Shown here: piece by piece, positions 28,081-36,123 of the stretch
Layout: every line of letters starts with the position of its first letter
Numbering within the stretch: the first letter of the stretch is position 1
Origin: Bacillota bacterium
GTDB lineage: Bacteria > Bacillota > Clostridia > Oscillospirales > Oscillospiraceae
DNA: 46,138 bases
Assembly (NCBI GenBank): GCA_029098045.1
Contig: JAQXNO010000005.1
Location: 1-46,138 of the forward strand
Direction of reading: 5' to 3'
Notes under the pieces: generated by a model
What the model saw: the letters and a program-made list of their open reading frames with translations, nothing else
Databases searched by the model: none
Told to the model about the DNA's origin: nothing
Program-made: the position numbers and the translations under genes

Positions 28081-29238
28081 TTGAAAACGGTCGGTGTTAT
28101 CTGTGAATATAACCCATTGCATAAGGGTCATGTGAAGCAATTTGACGCAATTCGCAGTCTGCTGGGGCAGGATACTGCCATCGTCTGTCTCATGAGCGGC
28201 AATTTCGTTCAGAGGGGCAGCCCTGCCATCATCGACAAATCCCTCCGTGCATCCGCCGCGGTGCGCTGCGGCGCGGATCTGGTGCTGGAGCTGCCCATCA
28301 CCTGTGTCCTTTCCTCGGCGGAGGGCTTTGCCGCCGGCGGTGTGAAGATCCTGAGCGGCTTCTGCGACGAGCTTTGCTTCGGCACGGAATCCGCTGACGA
28401 AAGCACATTGATCCGAACCGCCACAGCCCTGCTGTCCCCGGACTTCCCTCCCCTGCTCCGCCATCATCTGGACACGGGAAAGTCCTTTCCTGCGGCCCGT
28501 CAGGCTGCGCTGGAGGAATTGGAGGTGGATGCCGGTATTCTGGGCAGCCCCAACAACATCCTCGGTGTGGAATACTGCAAAGCCATCATTCGTCAGGGTT
28601 GCACCATGAAGCCGCTGCCCATTCACCGGGGCGGCAGCTATCACAACGACCTTCCCGATTTTGAAAACCCTTCCGCCACTGCTGTGCGCAGACTTCTGCT
28701 GGAAGGCGGGGATTATCAGTCCCTTGTGCCCGACGGTGCCCGGGAAGTTTTTGCAAACGCGCCGCTGCACACCGTCCGTGCCGGTGAACGGGCGATCCTT
28801 TCGAAGCTGCGGACCATGACGGATGCGGAGTTTGAAATGCTGCCCCACGGCAGTGAAGGGCTCTGGCGAAAGCTCATGCATGCCAGCCGCAAGGAAGGGA
28901 CACTGGCGGACATCATTGCCGCCACAAAGTCCAAGCGCTACACCCGCACGCGGATTGACCGTATGATCCTGTGTGGGTTTCTGGGCATCACGGCGCAGGA
29001 GCTGTGTGCGGCCGCTCCCTATACCCGGGTTCTGGCACTGAGCGAGCGGGGCCGCAGTGTCCTGAAGGCTGCCCGCCAAACCGGCACATTTCTCAATGCG
29101 GGTGAGATTCCGCCCACTGACTACGGCGCCAAAGAGCGGCAGATCGGCGACCTCTACGGTCTTTTTTGCGAAAGTGACCCCGAAGCACCGGGTTTGGAGG
29201 CGAATCGCCGCATTTATTATCACAGCAAGGAGTTCTAA
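28081..29238 (+). CDS. tmcAL: tRNA(Met) cytidine acetate ligase (TmcAL family nucleotidyltransferase)
   Basis: TTG start after aggagggag SD; VGVICEYNPLHKGHVKQFDAIR, VCLMSGNFVQRGSPAIIDKSLRASAAVRCGADLVLELP. Confidence 0.93.
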   Translation: MKTVGVICEYNPLHKGHVKQFDAIRSLLGQDTAIVCLMSGNFVQRGSPAIIDKSLRASAAVRCGADLVLELPITCVLSSAEGFAAGGVKILSGFCDELCFGTESADESTLIRTATALLSPDFPPLLRHHLDTGKSFPAARQAALEELEVDAGILGSPNNILGVEYCKAIIRQGCTMKPLPIHRGGSYHNDLPDFENPSATAVRRLLLEGGDYQSLVPDGAREVFANAPLHTVRAGERAILSKLRTMTDAEFEMLPHGSEGLWRKLMHASRKEGTLADIIAATKSKRYTRTRIDRMILCGFLGITAQELCAAAPYTRVLALSERGRSVLKAARQTGTFLNAGEIPPTDYGAKERQIGDLYGLFCESDPEAPGLEANRRIYYHSKEF

Positions 29239-29239
29239 T

Positions 29240-29839
29240 ATGTTTCCCAAACTGAAGCTGTCCAACTGTCTGATCCTGCTTCTCGGCAGTATCATTCAGG
29301 CCATGGGCATTTATAACATCCACGCTCTCTCAAACGTGACGGAGGGCGGCATTTTCGGGCTGACGCTTCTGATCCAGCACTGGTTCCGAATCTCCCCCGC
29401 GATCAGCAGTCTGGTGCTGAACCTCGCCTGCTACCTGCTGGGCTGGAGAACGCTTGGCAGAGAATTCATCGGCTATTCGCTGCTTTCCGTCTGCTTTTAT
29501 TCCGCAAGCTACGGCGTCTGCGAGCTGTTTCCGCCCCTGTGGCCTCAAATCGGTGCGTATCCCCTGCTGGCTTCCGTGCTGGGCGCCCTGTTCATCGGCA
29601 TCGGTGCCGGTCTTTGTGTCCGCGCCGGCGGCGCCACCTCCGGGGACGATGCACTGGCCATGAGCTTCCACCATCTGTTCCGCTGGCCTGTGGAGCGGAT
29701 CTATCTGGTCAGCGATCTTGTGGTGCTTGTGCTGTCGCTTTCCTACATCCCCGTCCGGCGGATTGCGTATTCTCTGCTGACGGTGATCCTGTCGGGGCAG
29801 ATCATCGGCCTGATCCAGAAGCTTCCGGCCAAGAAATAA
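29240..29839 (+). CDS. YitT family membrane protein
   Basis: MFPKLKLSNCLILLLGSIIQAMGIYNIHALSNVTEGGIFGLTLLI...GGATSGDDALAMSFHH. Confidence 0.8.
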   Translation: MFPKLKLSNCLILLLGSIIQAMGIYNIHALSNVTEGGIFGLTLLIQHWFRISPAISSLVLNLACYLLGWRTLGREFIGYSLLSVCFYSASYGVCELFPPLWPQIGAYPLLASVLGALFIGIGAGLCVRAGGATSGDDALAMSFHHLFRWPVERIYLVSDLVVLVLSLSYIPVRRIAYSLLTVILSGQIIGLIQKLPAKK

Positions 29840-29842
29840 AAG

Positions 29843-29876
29843 GAACCTGCTGCAAGCCTTTTCCTGCAGCAGGTTC
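29843..29876. terminator. bidirectional intrinsic terminator
   Basis: GAACCTGCTGCA-10-TGCAGCAGGTTC followed by TTTT. Confidence 0.85.
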
Positions 29877-29887
29877 TTTTGATTCTG

Positions 29888-32086
29888 TTACAGATGCAGG
29901 ACTCTGTCCTTGATCTCCTGGGTTCTGCCCTGATTCCAATACTGGGTGCCGATGTAGCCACAGGTACGGCGGGCAACGTTCATCTTGCTCTGGTCGGTAT
30001 TGCCGCACTGGGGGCACTTCCAGATCAGCTTGCCATCGTCTTCCTGAATCTCGATCTCGCCGTCGAAGCCGCAGCACTGGCAGTAGTCGGACTTGGTATT
30101 CAGCTCCGCGTAGATGATGTTGTCGTAAATAAACTGCATCACTTCCAGAACCGCGTCGATGTTCTGCTGCATATTGGGCACTTCCACATAGGAAATCGCG
30201 CCGCCGGGAGACAGATGCTGGAACTGCGCCTCGAAGCCCAGCTTCGCGAAGGCATTGATCTCCTCACTGACATGGACGTGATAGGAGTTGGTGATGTAAT
30301 TCTTGTCGGTGATGCCGGGGATGATACCGAAGCGGTTCTGCAGGCACTTGGCAAACTTGTAGGTGGTGGACTCCAGAGGGGTGCCGTACAGGGAGAAGTC
30401 GATATTGGACTCCGCCTTCCACTTTCTGCAGCCTTCGTTCAGAGCCTCCATGATCTGCAGGGCAAAGGGCGTTGCCTCGGGGTCCGTGTGGGACTTGCCG
30501 GTCATATACTTGACGCACTCATACAGACCCGCGTCGCCCAGAGAAATGGTGGAATAGCCGTCAAAAAGCAGTCTGTCGATGGGCTCGCCCTTCTCCAGAC
30601 GTGCCAGCGCGCCGTACTGCCACAGGATGGGGGCAGCGTCGGACAGGGTGCCCTTCAGACGCTCGTGGCGACACAGCAGCGCACGATGGCACAGCTCCAT
30701 GCGCTCCCAGAAAATCTCCCAGAACTTGTTCACATCGCGGCCGGAGGACAGCGCGATATCCGGCAGATTGAGGGTCACGACACCCTGATTGAAGCGGCCG
30801 TAGTACTTATGCTTGCCCGGCTCGTAATTGCCGGCATTGGCGATATTGCCCACGCCCGCATCGGTGAAGCGGTCGGGCGTCAGGAAGGAGCGGCAGCCCA
30901 TACAGACGTACACATCGCCCTTCAGCTCCAGCATTTTCTTCTCGGAGATATAGTCGGGAACCAGGCGCTTGGCCGTACACTCGGCGGCCAGTCTGGTCAG
31001 ATACCAGTAGGGTGTGCCTTCCCGGACATTGTCCTCTTCCAGAACGTAGATCAGCTTGGGGAACGCAGGTGTGATCCAGACGCCCTTTTCGTTCTTGACG
31101 CCTTCATAGCGCTGACGCAGGGTCTCCTCGATGATCATGGCCAGATCCTTCTTCTCCTGCTCATTTCTGGCCTCGTTCAGATACATGAACACGGTAATGA
31201 AGGGTGCCTGTCCGTTGGTGGTCATGAGGGTAACCACCTGATACTGGATGGTCTGAACACCGCGGCGGACTTCGTCGCGCAGCCGGTCCTCCACCACCTT
31301 GCTGATGGTTTCTTCCGGTACCTGGACGCCGAAAACTTCCATTTCCTTTTCCACGGTTTTGCGGATCTTATCGCGGCTGACCTGCACAAAGGGTGCCAGG
31401 TGGGTCAGGCTGATGGACTGACCGCCATACTGGTTGGATGCCACCTGGGCGATGATCTGCGTGGCGATATTGCAGGCGGTGGAGAAGGAATGGGGCTTCT
31501 CGATCATGGTGCCGGAGATGACGGTGCCGTTCTGCAGCATATCGTCCAGATTCACCAGGTCGCAGTTGTGCATATGCTGGGCAAAGTAGTCGGAGTCATG
31601 GAAATGGATAATGCCCTGATTGTGCGCATCCACGATCTCCTTGGGCAGCAGAATGCGGTTGGTAATATCCTTGGACACCTCACCTGCCATATAGTCACGC
31701 TGCACGGCATTGATGGTGGGGTTCTTATTGGCGTTCTCCTGCTTGACTTCCTCGTTGTTGGATTCAATCAGGCTCAGGATGCGGTCGTCCGTGGTGTTTG
31801 ACTGACGGGCCAGGGAACGGGTGTAGCGATAGGTGATATACTCCTTTGCCACTTCAAAGGCGCCATGAGCCATGATGGACTTTTCAACCAGGTCCTGAAT
31901 CTCCTCCACGGAGGGGCTGCGGCCCATCTGCTCACAGGCGATCAGCACATGCTCGGTGATACGCTGGATCTGCAGCGGGGTCATGCGGTATTTCTCATTC
32001 GCGGCAGCATTGGCCTTGGTAATGGCCATTTCGATCTTGGAAATATCGAATTGCACTTCAGCGCCGTTTCTTTTTATAATCTTCAT
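29888..32086 (-). CDS. nrdD: anaerobic ribonucleoside-triphosphate reductase
   Basis: 732 aa; ATP-cone N-terminus (MKIIKRNGAEVQFDISKIEMAITKA), CQCCGF...CPQCGN zinc site, glycyl-radical RRTCGYIGTQYWNQGR. Confidence 0.97.
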   Translation of the reverse strand: MKIIKRNGAEVQFDISKIEMAITKANAAANEKYRMTPLQIQRITEHVLIACEQMGRSPSVEEIQDLVEKSIMAHGAFEVAKEYITYRYTRSLARQSNTTDDRILSLIESNNEEVKQENANKNPTINAVQRDYMAGEVSKDITNRILLPKEIVDAHNQGIIHFHDSDYFAQHMHNCDLVNLDDMLQNGTVISGTMIEKPHSFSTACNIATQIIAQVASNQYGGQSISLTHLAPFVQVSRDKIRKTVEKEMEVFGVQVPEETISKVVEDRLRDEVRRGVQTIQYQVVTLMTTNGQAPFITVFMYLNEARNEQEKKDLAMIIEETLRQRYEGVKNEKGVWITPAFPKLIYVLEEDNVREGTPYWYLTRLAAECTAKRLVPDYISEKKMLELKGDVYVCMGCRSFLTPDRFTDAGVGNIANAGNYEPGKHKYYGRFNQGVVTLNLPDIALSSGRDVNKFWEIFWERMELCHRALLCRHERLKGTLSDAAPILWQYGALARLEKGEPIDRLLFDGYSTISLGDAGLYECVKYMTGKSHTDPEATPFALQIMEALNEGCRKWKAESNIDFSLYGTPLESTTYKFAKCLQNRFGIIPGITDKNYITNSYHVHVSEEINAFAKLGFEAQFQHLSPGGAISYVEVPNMQQNIDAVLEVMQFIYDNIIYAELNTKSDYCQCCGFDGEIEIQEDDGKLIWKCPQCGNTDQSKMNVARRTCGYIGTQYWNQGRTQEIKDRVLHL

Positions 32087-32126
32087 AATGGGTTCCTCCT
32101 GTGTGAAGATGCGTTCTTGCAGGACT

Positions 32127-32177
32127 TATTATACTAGATATTGTGGTTTTGTCAAGCGCAAAACACAAAATATAGAT
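32127..32177 (-). promoter_or_regulatory. nrdD promoter (TTGACA-N16-TATAAT) with two NrdR-like boxes
   Basis: Boxes 32130-32145 (minus CCACAATATCTAGTAT) and 32162-32177 (ACACAAAATATAGATT), 32 bp apart. Confidence 0.7.
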
Positions 32178-32281
32178 TATTAATTTCTAACCGCAAAAAA
32201 GTTTCGATTTCCCGGGATTTCTTCCGGACATTACCGTTCTTCAAAATGCCCGTCAAAATCCCGCCCTTGACGAAAAAGGGT

Positions 32282-32310
32282 TTGAAAACAGTTCATCCGT
32301 ATGCTATTAT
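32282..32310 (+). promoter_or_regulatory. galM promoter TTGAAA-N17-TATTAT
   Basis: -35 32282-32287, -10 32305-32310. Confidence 0.55.
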
Positions 32311-32372
32311 TGTCGCACAAACGCAAATACCCTGCCCTGCGTGTTTGCTCGAAAAAGTGAAAGGAGTTGTCT

Positions 32373-33389
32373 ATGAAACAATCTTTTGGCCGTCTTGCTT
32401 CCGGTGAGGAGGCTCAACTTTACACCATATCCTGTGGTGCGCTGACTGCAACCGTCAGCGATTTCGGCGCCCATCTGGTATCTTTGCTGGTTCCAGACCG
32501 CAATGGCTGCGCCGCGGATGTTGTCCTCGGTTTTGATGATGCCCAAAGCTACTACAGTGCAGATGGCTTCATCGGTGCCCCTGTGGGTCGAAATGCCAAC
32601 CGCATCGCCGGCGCGTCCTTTCTTCTGGGGCAGACCGAAGTCCGTCTGACACCCAACGAAGGCCGCAACAACCTGCACAGCGGTCCCGATTGCTACCATC
32701 TGCGCTTCTGGAAGGTCGAGGAGCATAGGAAGGATTCCATCACCCTGTCCCTCCAAAGTCCCGATGGCGACCAGGGCTTCCCCGGCAATGCCGCCATCCG
32801 GCTGACCTACCGTCTGGATCAGGAGGGCGGTCTGCACATCATTTTTGATGCGGTGGCGGACAAAGACACCGTGTTCAACCTGACCACCCACGGCTACTTC
32901 AATCTGAAGGGGCACCAGCATACCGATGCTGCCATGGACCAGGAGCTGATGATCCCCGGCTGCCATTTCTATCCCGACGATGCCGAGAATATCCCCACAG
33001 GAGCGCTGCGCCATGTGGAAGGCACGCCCTTTGATTTCCGGGTCTTCAAGCCCATTGGCCGCGACATTGGGATGGATGATGAATCTCTGAAGCTGCAGGG
33101 CGGCTATGACCATAATTTTGAAGTCTGCGGCAATCCCTGCGCCATTCTGCGCGACCCCGATTCCGGGCGCGCTATGTCCGTTTATACCGACTGTCCCGGC
33201 ATTCAGCTCTATGCCGGCAACTTTCTGGATGCGGTTGGAAAGGGCGGTATCCACTATGGCAGGCGCAGCGGTGTGGCACTGGAAACCCAGTTTGCGCCGG
33301 ACGCCGTCCATCATCCCGAATGGCCTCAGCCCTTCACCAGAGCCTTTGAGCACCGCATAAGCGAAACAATTTACAAATTCAGCTGGTAA
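32373..33389 (+). CDS. galM: aldose 1-epimerase (galactose mutarotase)
   Basis: ATG 32373 after aaggag; GRNANRIAGASF, NEGRNNLHSGPDCYH, FNLTTHGYFNLKGH, YDHNFEV, ALETQFAPDAVHHPEW. Confidence 0.94.
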   Translation: MKQSFGRLASGEEAQLYTISCGALTATVSDFGAHLVSLLVPDRNGCAADVVLGFDDAQSYYSADGFIGAPVGRNANRIAGASFLLGQTEVRLTPNEGRNNLHSGPDCYHLRFWKVEEHRKDSITLSLQSPDGDQGFPGNAAIRLTYRLDQEGGLHIIFDAVADKDTVFNLTTHGYFNLKGHQHTDAAMDQELMIPGCHFYPDDAENIPTGALRHVEGTPFDFRVFKPIGRDIGMDDESLKLQGGYDHNFEVCGNPCAILRDPDSGRAMSVYTDCPGIQLYAGNFLDAVGKGGIHYGRRSGVALETQFAPDAVHHPEWPQPFTRAFEHRISETIYKFSW

Positions 33390-33397
33390 TCGCTTTT

Positions 33398-33422
33398 GGG
33401 CGGCTGTGCAAAACAGCCGCCC
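33398..33422 (+). terminator. hairpin after galM, probable terminator
   Basis: GGGCGGCTGT-GCAAA-ACAGCCGCCC; T tract weak. Confidence 0.55.
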
Positions 33423-33514
33423 GTTGATTTTCCGTTGACACCTCCGACTGCTTCTTGCATAAACTGTCCTATGAGCGATTCGCTTGCCCTCATTTTTCAT
33501 TGGGAGGTATCAAC

Positions 33515-34351
33515 ATGTCTGAGCAATGTCTGGATACTCTTCGCTGCAATCCGGAGGATCTGCAGCAGGCCATGTCCATACACACCCGAAAAATCACCGA
33601 TTCCTGCCGCGACAAGGACTGCATCGAAGATCTGCGCGTTTACTTAACCGCCGGTTCTCAGGAGGCTCTGGATGCCTGTGCCGGCGCAAAGGTGCGCTGC
33701 GCGGAGCTGCTGTACGCTGCAATTGAGGTAGAGCCCGTGTCCTTCGACCGTAACCACTATTGCATCGACGTTACATTTTACTATCAGATTCTTGCCGATG
33801 CCATTGTGGGCAGCCACCGTCCTGCCGCGCTGAGCGGTCTTGCCGTCTTCTCGAAACGGGCTGTTCTGTGCGGAGAGGATAGTCGTGCCCACATTTTCCG
33901 CAGCGATACCCGCATCTGTGCCCCCGACGGACGTACCCAGCGCTATTCCAACCGTCCCACCGCCGTGGTGGAGGTTCTGGACCCCATGGTACTCAGCTCC
34001 AGGGTGCGGGAAAGCTGTGAATGCACCGGCGGCAGTGTGGTTCAGATTCCCACGCAGGTTCGGCAGATGTTTGATGAGGAGCTGGTGCTCTCCGGGGATC
34101 AGCGCCGCCTGTTCGTCACCCTGGGTCAGTTCTCCATCATCCGTCTGGAGCGGGATGCACAGCTGATCGTGCCGGTGCTGGATTACTCCATCCCCACCAA
34201 GGAGTGCTGCGACTCCCCCGGCTGCTGTGCGGAGGATCCCTGTGAAATGTTCAGCCGGATTCCCTTCCCCACCGCCGAGTTCACCCCCCGCGGCTGCGAC
34301 AATGCCTGCAGCCGGGACGGCACGCCTGACCCAGCGTCTTGCTGCGACTGA
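33515..34351 (+). CDS. conserved-looking Cys-rich protein of unknown function
   Basis: MSEQCLDTLRCNPEDLQQAMSIHTRKITDSCRDKDCIEDLRVYLT...; Cys-rich C-terminal tail; upstream TTGACA-N17-CATAAA (33435-33463). Confidence 0.75.
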   Translation: MSEQCLDTLRCNPEDLQQAMSIHTRKITDSCRDKDCIEDLRVYLTAGSQEALDACAGAKVRCAELLYAAIEVEPVSFDRNHYCIDVTFYYQILADAIVGSHRPAALSGLAVFSKRAVLCGEDSRAHIFRSDTRICAPDGRTQRYSNRPTAVVEVLDPMVLSSRVRESCECTGGSVVQIPTQVRQMFDEELVLSGDQRRLFVTLGQFSIIRLERDAQLIVPVLDYSIPTKECCDSPGCCAEDPCEMFSRIPFPTAEFTPRGCDNACSRDGTPDPASCCD

Positions 34352-34354
34352 CCA

Positions 34355-34380
34355 AAAACCGCCGGAATTCCGGCGGTTTT
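34355..34380. terminator. bidirectional terminator, perfect 26-bp palindrome
   Basis: AAAACCGCCGGAATTCCGGCGGTTTT. Confidence 0.85.
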
Positions 34381-34397
34381 CATATTACAGAACATAA

Positions 34398-35447
34398 TCA
34401 ATATTGATTGCTCTTCATCATGCGCTTTCTGGCGATGTTGATGGGGCCCTCCGTCATGTGGTTGATCCAGGCAAGACTCTTGCCGCAGCCATAGGCGGTA
34501 CAGAACTCCGGGTCATCTGCCACGGTGCAGGGAATGCCGGTACGCTCCATCAGCAGGGCATCGAAGCCATACAGCTGACTGCAGCCGCCGGTCAGGGTGA
34601 TGCCCGTTTCGGAAATGTCGCTGACAAGCTCCGGGCTGGTCTGTTCCAGTACGCTCATCACCTCGTCCACAATCTGGCGGGCAGGGCGGCGCAGCACCTC
34701 AAAAATCTCAGAGGACAGCAACGTCACCACTCTGGGCATGCCGTTCTTCACATCGCGTCCTTTGACATTCATGCTCACTTCATCGGCGCCTGCGTAGACA
34801 CGGCCGATCTGGATCTTTACGCTTTCGGCGGTCACCTGTCCGATGGCCAGACCGTGCTGGCGGCGCACATAGCGGGCAATCAGATCGTCCATATGGTCAC
34901 CCGCCACCTTCAGGGAGGAGGATACCGCAACGCCGTTCATACTCAGAACCGCGATATCCGTGGTGCCGCCGCCGATATCCACCACCATATGACCCTTGGC
35001 ACCCTGAATGTCCAGACCCGCGCCCAGCGCGGCTGCCAGGGGCTCTTCAATCAGGAACACTCTGCGGGCGCCCGCTTCCAGCGCCGCATTGATGACACTG
35101 CGCTCCTCCACCTCCGACACGCCGCTGGGAACACTAATGACCACGCGGGGCTTGGGTGTGAACACGGAGGACTTATTGGCGCTGCGCAGCATGGCCTGAA
35201 GCATACTGACGGTCATTTCGTGGTCGGAGATGATTCCCTCGCGCAGGGGCTTCATGGCCACAACATTGCCGGGGGTTCTGCCCAGCATACTGCGCGCTGC
35301 GGCACCGACCTGCAGAATCTTGCCGGTATTTTTGTCGATCGCAACCACGGAGGGCTCCCGGACAACCAGTCCCTTGCCGTCGGCCTAGATCAGAACGTTG
35401 GATGTACCCAGGTCAACACCCAGGTCATTGGAAGTTAAACTAAACAT
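34398..35447 (-). pseudogene. mreB: MreB/Mbl-like actin homologue interrupted by in-frame TAG at 35385-35387 (pseudogene, truncated start, sequence error or read-through)
   Basis: Conceptual translation [42 protein letters not shown]...DIGGGTTDIAVLS...; remainder uninterrupted; ORF track starts only at GTG 35348. Confidence 0.85.
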
Positions 35448-35451
35448 ACTC

Positions 35452-36123
35452 TCACCTGTTGGAATTCATTTCGTAATGGCGGGCTGCGGCGACGAAGCCG
35501 CAGTGTACTTCTTTTGCCCCGGCGGTCAGCAGCATCCGGGCACATTCGCCGGCAGTGGCACCGGTGGTAACGATATCGTCCAGGAGCAGCACACGTTTTC
35601 CCGGAATCTGCTGAGAAAGCGTGACCCTGTAGGCGCCCAGCACATTGGCACGGCGCTCTGCCTGTCCGACGATGCGGGACTGGGGACGGTTGTGGCGAAT
35701 CTTCTTCAGGGTACGGACCGGAGTCATCCCCAATTCGCGCCCCACCGCTTCTGCCAGAAGCTCCACCTGATCGTAGCCTCTTTTGAGGCGACGCAGGGGA
35801 CTGACGGGCACCCACGTCAGAAGATCAAAGCCCTCCGGGTATTCCTGCTGCAGCCGCATGGCCAGATGCCGGCCGTAGGTAGGCGCGTAATGCCGTGCAT
35901 GGTGGAACTTATAGCGCAGCAGACTGCCCCGGATGTTCTCTTCATAGTACCAGACCGCAGCCCAACTGTCAAGAAAAGAGAAATTTTTGTGCTTCCCCGC
36001 ACATACCGGGCTGTCCGTCCGGCAGGCTCTGCACAGATCTGTTTCGTGCCTTTCCAGCACTTTTCCGCACAGAACACATTTGGGCGGAAACAGCAAATTC
36101 AAAACCGATTCAAACAGCATCAT
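35452..36123 (-). CDS. comF: ComF family phosphoribosyltransferase-like protein
   Basis: 223 aa; PPKCVLCGKVL...CRAC zinc finger, YKFHHARHYAPTYGRHLA, VPVSPLRRLKRGYDQVELLAEAVG, VLLLDDIVTTGATAGECARML. Confidence 0.93.
   Translation of the reverse strand: MMLFESVLNLLFPPKCVLCGKVLERHETDLCRACRTDSPVCAGKHKNFSFLDSWAAVWYYEENIRGSLLRYKFHHARHYAPTYGRHLAMRLQQEYPEGFDLLTWVPVSPLRRLKRGYDQVELLAEAVGRELGMTPVRTLKKIRHNRPQSRIVGQAERRANVLGAYRVTLSQQIPGKRVLLLDDIVTTGATAGECARMLLTAGAKEVHCGFVAAARHYEMNSNR

Noticed and set aside
29879-31801. 640-codon ORF antisense to nrdD
   Set aside because: Same codon-bias artefact; nrdD is clear on the other strand.
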